From an uncultured Lachnospiraceae bacterium (GTDB taxonomy: Bacteria > Bacillota > Clostridia > Lachnospirales > Lachnospiraceae): a DNA stretch of 64,000 nucleotides. The DNA lies in assembly GCA_947174505.1 (NCBI GenBank), contig CAMWJF010000004.1:55512-119511 (forward strand), given 5' to 3'. The notes beneath the pieces are model-generated. The model searched no databases and had not been told where the DNA came from. It was given only the letters and a program-made list of their open reading frames with translations. This document shows, in pieces, positions 60,018 to 64,000 of the stretch (positions are counted from its first letter, which is position 1; each line of letters starts with the position of its first letter). The translations under genes were made by a program, and so were the position numbers.

Positions 60018-60830
60018 ATGAAACAGGACAGAATCCTCTATGAGGATAATGACATTCTTGTCTGCCATAAGCCGGCCGGAATTGCCACGCAGACAGCGAG
60101 GGTCGGGCAGGCGGACATGGTGAGTGAGATCGCCAACTATCTGGCGTCAAAGAGAGACGGCGGCGCCGTAAAATCCCCCTGCGTGGGCGTGGTTCACCGA
60201 TTGGACCAGCCTGTGGAGGGGATTTTGGTTTTTGCCAAAAATAAACAGGCAGCGGCGGACTTAAGCAGGCAGGCGGCAGGGGAGGGGATGAAAAAGGAAT
60301 ACCTGGCGCTGGTCTGTGGAAAGGATGTGCGGCAGTCGGGAGAGCTGACGGATTATCTGCTGAAAGACGGTAAGACAAATACCTCCCGTGTGGTGCCGCC
60401 GGAAGTGAAGGGTGCGAAAGAGGCGCGGCTGTCCTATGAAGTCTTGCGGTATGAATCCCTAGAGGATTTGTTTTTGGTCAAAAAGGATGATGGCAGGGTT
60501 TCGGGGAAGGAAAGAGCGGAAGAATATATTTCCGGGAAAAATGGGCTGTGGTGCGCAGTTGTGAGAATCTGCCTTCATACGGGCCGGCACCATCAGATCC
60601 GGGTACAGATGGCGAATGCGGGAATGCCTCTTTTGGGAGACCGCAAGTATGCCGGGCAGGAAGTGATCGCGCTTTCTGAGAAGCTGGGTGTACGGGAGAC
60701 GGCTCTGTGCGCATATCGGTTGTCATTCAAACATCCGCAGACGGGAGAGCGTATGCAGTTTGAAATGCAGCCGGAGGGCATGGCGTTTCAGAAAACAGGA
60801 TTGCGGCAGACTATTTTGACGCGAAAGTAA
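60018..60830 (+). CDS. RluA-family pseudouridine synthase
   Basis: Isomerises uridine to pseudouridine in rRNA or tRNA. Catalytic Asp in GVVHRLDQPVEGILVFAKN, plus LHTGRHHQIRVQMANAGMPLLGDRKYAG near the end. No S4 domain at the N-terminus. 270 residues, with an inserted stretch about 150-175. AGGGGAAAAT before ATG. 37 bases after the response regulator but probably functionally unrelated. The exact target base is not predictable. Confidence 0.93.
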   Translation: MKQDRILYEDNDILVCHKPAGIATQTARVGQADMVSEIANYLASKRDGGAVKSPCVGVVHRLDQPVEGILVFAKNKQAAADLSRQAAGEGMKKEYLALVCGKDVRQSGELTDYLLKDGKTNTSRVVPPEVKGAKEARLSYEVLRYESLEDLFLVKKDDGRVSGKERAEEYISGKNGLWCAVVRICLHTGRHHQIRVQMANAGMPLLGDRKYAGQEVIALSEKLGVRETALCAYRLSFKHPQTGERMQFEMQPEGMAFQKTGLRQTILTRK

Positions 60831-60935
60831 ATATGGAATGGAACAAAATGACATGCGGACGGGGAATGGTACAGGAAAGGAATTTAAAGTATAAGATTGT
60901 ATAAATATCAAATACTATTAGTGCAGTATCAGAGG

Positions 60936-60968
60936 AAAGAAGCAGGAATCCCCCTCCTGCTTCTTTTT
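60936..60968 (+). terminator. terminator after the pseudouridine synthase gene
   Basis: 12-bp perfect stem AAAGAAGCAGGA/TCCTGCTTCTTT, then TT. Confidence 0.9.
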
Positions 60969-61022
60969 GTGTGATTATAAGCAGGGCCGGAAAGCGGAAT
61001 AGTCAAAAGGAGGCAGGGATTT

Positions 61023-62105
61023 ATGGCATTCGGAGAAGGAAACGACTTAATCGGGCATCTTTGGAAAAATAAACTGGTAAAAGGATGTCTTGTCTCGGCG
61101 CTTGTCTGGTTTTTCTTCCGCTATCTGTTTTCTCTGGCGGCTCCCTTTTTTCTGGCATTTGCTCTGATCACACTCCTGTACCCTCTGCTGGAGCGGATAC
61201 AGAAAAGGATTCCGGTTAGAAAAAAGTTTCTCGCGGCGGGTATTGTGCTGCCGGTTCTGCTTCTTGTGTGCGCGGCGCTGTGGGCGGTTCTGGCTTTTGG
61301 TATGGGGCAGCTTCAGGGTCTGCCCGAATTCTGTGAGAAGGTAGAGCGGCAGGCGGAAATTTTTTTCCGTCAGTGCTGCTGTCAGTTGGACGGACGCTTT
61401 GGCTGGGAGGGGGAACGGATTGAGAGCTATGTGATCGAGCAGATGACGGTCATTATGGAAAATGTGCAGATACAGGTAGTGCCGCAGATGATCTCTTCCT
61501 CTTACAGCTGCTTTAAGGGAATTCTGGAAGTGATTGGTTTTTTGGCAATCACCTGTATTGCGGTTTTCCTGTTTGAGAAAGATTACACAAAAATGGTGGA
61601 TTGGGTGAAAAAGGAGGAAAGCTTTCGGTTTTTATGGGCCGTGGTGGAGGGGGTGCTGTCTTATCTGGTCACTTTTTTTAAGGCGCAGGCTGTAATCCTT
61701 TTGGTTATCGCCGCGCTTTGCAGCGTTACCCTCAGCCTTGCAGGGGTGGAGGGAGGACTGTTTCTGGGCATTCTGGCCGGATTTCTGGACATGCTGCCCT
61801 TCATAGGGACGGGCATTGTGCTGGTGCCCTTGTCGGTATGGCAGCTGCTGAACGGTGCGTATGTGCGGATGGCGGTATGTCTGGCGCTTTACGGGGTTTG
61901 TGTGCTTGCAAGGGAGCTTTTGGAGCCGAGGCTGATCGGAAATAAGATTGGCATATCGCCCATATGGATACTTTTTGCTGTTTATGCCGGCGTGAAGCTT
62001 TTTGGTGTGGGCGGTATTGTGAAGGGACCGCTGGCGCTCATTGTTATTTCTGAGATAGTAAAAGAAAGAAAAGAGGAATTTGACGAACCCTTTGATGTGT
62101 ATTAA
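61023..62105 (+). CDS. AI-2E/YtvI-family transmembrane protein
   Basis: Polytopic membrane protein, 360 residues, PF01594-type: paired N-terminal helices, a soluble outside loop of about 85 residues with a Cys cluster (FFRQCCCQLDG), then four to five helices with LGILAGFLDMLPFIGTGIVLVP and LLEPRLIGNKIGISPIWILFAVY, the family signatures. Members include sodium/proton or autoinducer exporters and the sporulation protein YtvI; the gene cannot be placed more closely. AAAGGAGGCAGGGATTT before ATG. The stop falls inside the start region of the next ORF. Confidence 0.88.
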   Translation: MAFGEGNDLIGHLWKNKLVKGCLVSALVWFFFRYLFSLAAPFFLAFALITLLYPLLERIQKRIPVRKKFLAAGIVLPVLLLVCAALWAVLAFGMGQLQGLPEFCEKVERQAEIFFRQCCCQLDGRFGWEGERIESYVIEQMTVIMENVQIQVVPQMISSSYSCFKGILEVIGFLAITCIAVFLFEKDYTKMVDWVKKEESFRFLWAVVEGVLSYLVTFFKAQAVILLVIAALCSVTLSLAGVEGGLFLGILAGFLDMLPFIGTGIVLVPLSVWQLLNGAYVRMAVCLALYGVCVLARELLEPRLIGNKIGISPIWILFAVYAGVKLFGVGGIVKGPLALIVISEIVKERKEEFDEPFDVY

Positions 62106-62163
62106 CATAGAAATCGCAAAGCACGGGCTTGCGGGCCAACAGGGGAAGAGGGAATTACAGAAT

Positions 62164-63810
62164 ATGAGCAATAAAATAAAGAAAGTCCAGAATAAGAAAA
62201 GCGCCGCTGCCGCATCCGGGGCAGAAATCTTGTGGATGGTGATGGAATATATCACAGCGGCGTTAATGACGGCAATGTGCGTGGCGGTTTCCTTTTACGC
62301 AAAGGATGGGTATAACCAGATCGGTAATGCAAAATTTGCGGCGTACAGGGCGGTGATGATAGGCGGTTTTTCTGTTTTTCTGGTGGCCGGTGCAGTTTTC
62401 CTGTCTGTGCAGATGAATGGAAGGCGGCGGGGACAGAAACAGGATGCGGCAGATTGTCTCAGGCGTCTGAAAGAAAAGCTGTCCGTTACGGATTTCTGTG
62501 TATTGGCCTATCTGCTTTTTTCGGCGGTATCCGTGGCGTGTGGCGGTTTTTACGGGGACGCGCTGTGGGGGAGCTTCGGCTGGAATATGGGATGGATGTC
62601 GCAGCTTAGCTTCGTGCTTATTTATCTGGCGGTGTCCCGGTTCGGGAAATATCATCGGGTGATTTTGACTGCTTATTGTGGTTCTGCTTTTGTGGTGTTT
62701 CTGATTGCGGTTCTGCACCGTATGCTGATTGACCCGATCGGGTTCTATGAGGGACTGCAGGGCTATCAGATGGCGCAGTTTCTTTCCACCATGGGGCAGG
62801 CGACATGGTATGCCAGTTATCTTGCAGTGGCGCTGCCGGTGGGCGTGACGGTGTTTCTATTTGCAGAACAGCCCTTGTGGAGGGCTCTTGGCGGTATTTA
62901 TACGGCGGCGGGCTTTGCTTCACTGGTGACACAGAACAGTGACAGCGCTTATTTTGCCCTGGCGGGCTTTATGCTGGTTTTCTTTCTGGTCTGTGTAAAG
63001 AAAAGGGAAACCCTGAACCGGTTTGCGGAGGTCTGTACACTCTTTTTTGCAGTCGGCAAGGCGATGCATTTTCTGATGCAGATTCATCCCAACCCGGATC
63101 TGGAGTATGATTTTATAACAGATCTGATTCTGAACGGAACCGTTACATGGATTCTTCTTGGACTTTGTCTGGTTCTTTGTCTTTTTCTGTATGGGAGAAG
63201 AAACAGGCCGTATCAGGCGGTGCGGATGCGGTGGCTTGGTCGGGCGGCTCTGCTGGCAGCGGCAGTGGCTGTGGTGGTAACCGTGGGGCTTATTATGCTG
63301 CAGAGCAGGGGCGTACTGCCGGACAGAATGGGAGATGCGCTCAGCGAGGTGTCCTATTTTAACTGGAACGACGCCTGGGGAAATGGCAGAGGGAGGATCT
63401 GGAGCTTTGCCGTCAGGGTGTTTGCCGGGGAAAGTGTATTGCATAAGCTTTTCGGCGTGGGGTCAGACTGCTTCAGCAGCTATGTGGCGGCTGTTCATGG
63501 GGAGGAAGCATACCTTCTCTGGGGGGATAAAACTCTTACGAACGCGCATAACGAGTGGCTGACGGCGCTGCTCAACACGGGAATTTTCGGGGCGTTGTCT
63601 TACATAGGAATTTTTGTTACGGCTGTCAGAAGATATCTGCAAAAATGGCAGCAGGATTTTCTGCTTGTGGGCGCGGCTGCCTCGGCAGTGTCTTATATGG
63701 CCTACAACTTTTTCTGTTACCAGCAGGTGTGCTGCACGCCTTTTGTGTTCCTCATGCTGGGGATGGGAGAGTATGTCTGGCGGGAAGCGGCTCGGAAGGG
63801 CGGCGTGTAA
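62164..63810 (+). CDS. O-antigen ligase/polymerase-like membrane protein
   Basis: About 12 membrane helices and one large outside loop near the C-terminus, the Wzy/WaaL (PF04932) layout. The loop holds NWNDAWGNGRGRIWSFAVRVFAGES and the conserved His in LTNAHNEWLTALLNTGIFGALSYIGIF. These proteins join glycan chains, in Gram-positives onto cell-wall or capsule polymers. Track start 62080 overlaps the preceding gene; ATG 62164 after AGAGGGAATTACAGAAT is preferred (548 residues), though the ribosome site is weak. No other glycan gene is in view. Confidence 0.82.
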   Translation: MSNKIKKVQNKKSAAAASGAEILWMVMEYITAALMTAMCVAVSFYAKDGYNQIGNAKFAAYRAVMIGGFSVFLVAGAVFLSVQMNGRRRGQKQDAADCLRRLKEKLSVTDFCVLAYLLFSAVSVACGGFYGDALWGSFGWNMGWMSQLSFVLIYLAVSRFGKYHRVILTAYCGSAFVVFLIAVLHRMLIDPIGFYEGLQGYQMAQFLSTMGQATWYASYLAVALPVGVTVFLFAEQPLWRALGGIYTAAGFASLVTQNSDSAYFALAGFMLVFFLVCVKKRETLNRFAEVCTLFFAVGKAMHFLMQIHPNPDLEYDFITDLILNGTVTWILLGLCLVLCLFLYGRRNRPYQAVRMRWLGRAALLAAAVAVVVTVGLIMLQSRGVLPDRMGDALSEVSYFNWNDAWGNGRGRIWSFAVRVFAGESVLHKLFGVGSDCFSSYVAAVHGEEAYLLWGDKTLTNAHNEWLTALLNTGIFGALSYIGIFVTAVRRYLQKWQQDFLLVGAAASAVSYMAYNFFCYQQVCCTPFVFLMLGMGEYVWREAARKGGV

Positions 63811-63939
63811 ACGGCAGGCTGGTTCATTTTTATTAACAAAACAGCATATGATTTATTGCATTCATGACGTCGATGAGGGTTAAGCTTTACCTGCATTGGC
63901 GTTTTTTAAACAGGGCATTCAATAAAAAAGCAGGAAAAA

Positions 63940-63983
63940 TACGAAAAAATCTTGACTTTTTCGTAAGGGGGGGGGGGTAAGAT
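63940..63983 (+). promoter_or_regulatory. possible promoter with a G11 tract in its spacer
   Basis: TTGACT (63952-63957) and TAAGAT (63978-63983) are 20 bases apart, with eleven consecutive G (63967-63977) in the spacer. A 9-bp inverted repeat TACGAAAAA/TTTTTCGTA (63940-63965) surrounds the -35. The gene it would drive lies beyond the window. Confidence 0.4.
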
Positions 63984-64000
63984 GGTTATAGGTGGATATA

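Noticed and set aside
1-64000. CRISPR arrays, prophage genes, IS transposases, rRNA genes and known riboswitches
   Set aside because: Looked for on both strands; no regularly spaced repeats, integrase, transposase, phage structural gene or recognisable aptamer was seen.

Overview
The window looks like the chromosome of a spore-forming, anaerobic Firmicute of the Lachnospiraceae type (Clostridia). Support comes from the sporulation genes (yabP, yabQ, a SpoIIE-type phosphatase, a CotS-like protein), the DUF3881 protein, reverse rubrerythrin with rubredoxin and a PerR-type regulator, purine-rich Shine-Dalgarno sites before nearly every gene, and the conserved gene order mazG-hup-rqcP-yabP-yabQ-divIC-spoIIE-tilS-hpt-ftsH. 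No rRNA, IS element, integrase or CRISPR array was seen. The species cannot be named from the sequence alone.

Layout. 1-2.0 kb: 3' part of a divergent serS, a DUF3881 gene and tRNA-Arg(CCT). 2.2-7.1 kb: a sensing/export module of response regulator, histidine kinase, a 50-residue membrane peptide, an ABC ATPase and two permeases; four TTCACM hexamers at 11-bp steps lie before the peptide. 7.1-12.1 kb: housekeeping genes (D-Ala-D-Ala carboxypeptidase, trmB, thioredoxin, cation/proton antiporter, CmpB-like membrane protein). 12.1-13.25 kb: a toxin-antitoxin pair between two ~70-bp copies of the tRNA-Pro 3' end plus its terminator. 13.4-21.2 kb: two AraC regulators, a HAD phosphatase, an HPr-like protein, and a GH127/GH3 pair for arabinofuranoside and beta-glycoside breakdown. 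21.4-27.9 kb: cca, a CotS-like kinase, a hairpin-dense insertion, a PEGA lipoprotein, a second toxin-antitoxin pair and mazG. 28.0-35.3 kb: the sporulation/division/tilS-hpt-ftsH block. 35.7-37.8 kb: an intracellular GH13 enzyme. 37.9-42.4 kb: a polar amino-acid ABC transporter operon that includes a URO-D-family methyltransferase and is preceded by a 38-codon polycysteine leader ORF and a terminator. 42.5-49.9 kb: a transglutaminase-like protein, then a sugar ABC transporter, GH51 arabinofuranosidase and LacI regulator. 50.1-53.8 kb: ECF sigma factor, putative membrane anti-sigma factor and vWA lipoprotein. 53.9-57.4 kb: Hsp20, a sugar isomerase-like protein, a His-less HPr-like protein, rubredoxin, reverse rubrerythrin and PerR. 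57.8-64 kb: kinase/response-regulator pair, RluA-type pseudouridine synthase, AI-2E family permease, O-antigen-ligase-like protein, and a G11 tract inside a possible promoter at the window edge.

How the genes work together. Arabinose is the main sugar theme: the extracellular binding protein and two permeases (44-47 kb) would import arabino-oligosaccharides, and GH51 (and perhaps GH127 and GH3) would cleave them inside the cell, with LacI and AraC regulators. The most interesting candidate is the polycysteine leader before the amino-acid transporter/methyltransferase operon, which has the architecture of a sulfur-amino-acid attenuator. Next are the tRNA-Pro-flanked toxin-antitoxin mini-island and the two-component/ABC module with its phased repeats. 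Start sites were moved from the ORF-track starts wherever a Shine-Dalgarno site and family length favoured an internal codon. No database search was run, so family names rest on motif recognition.
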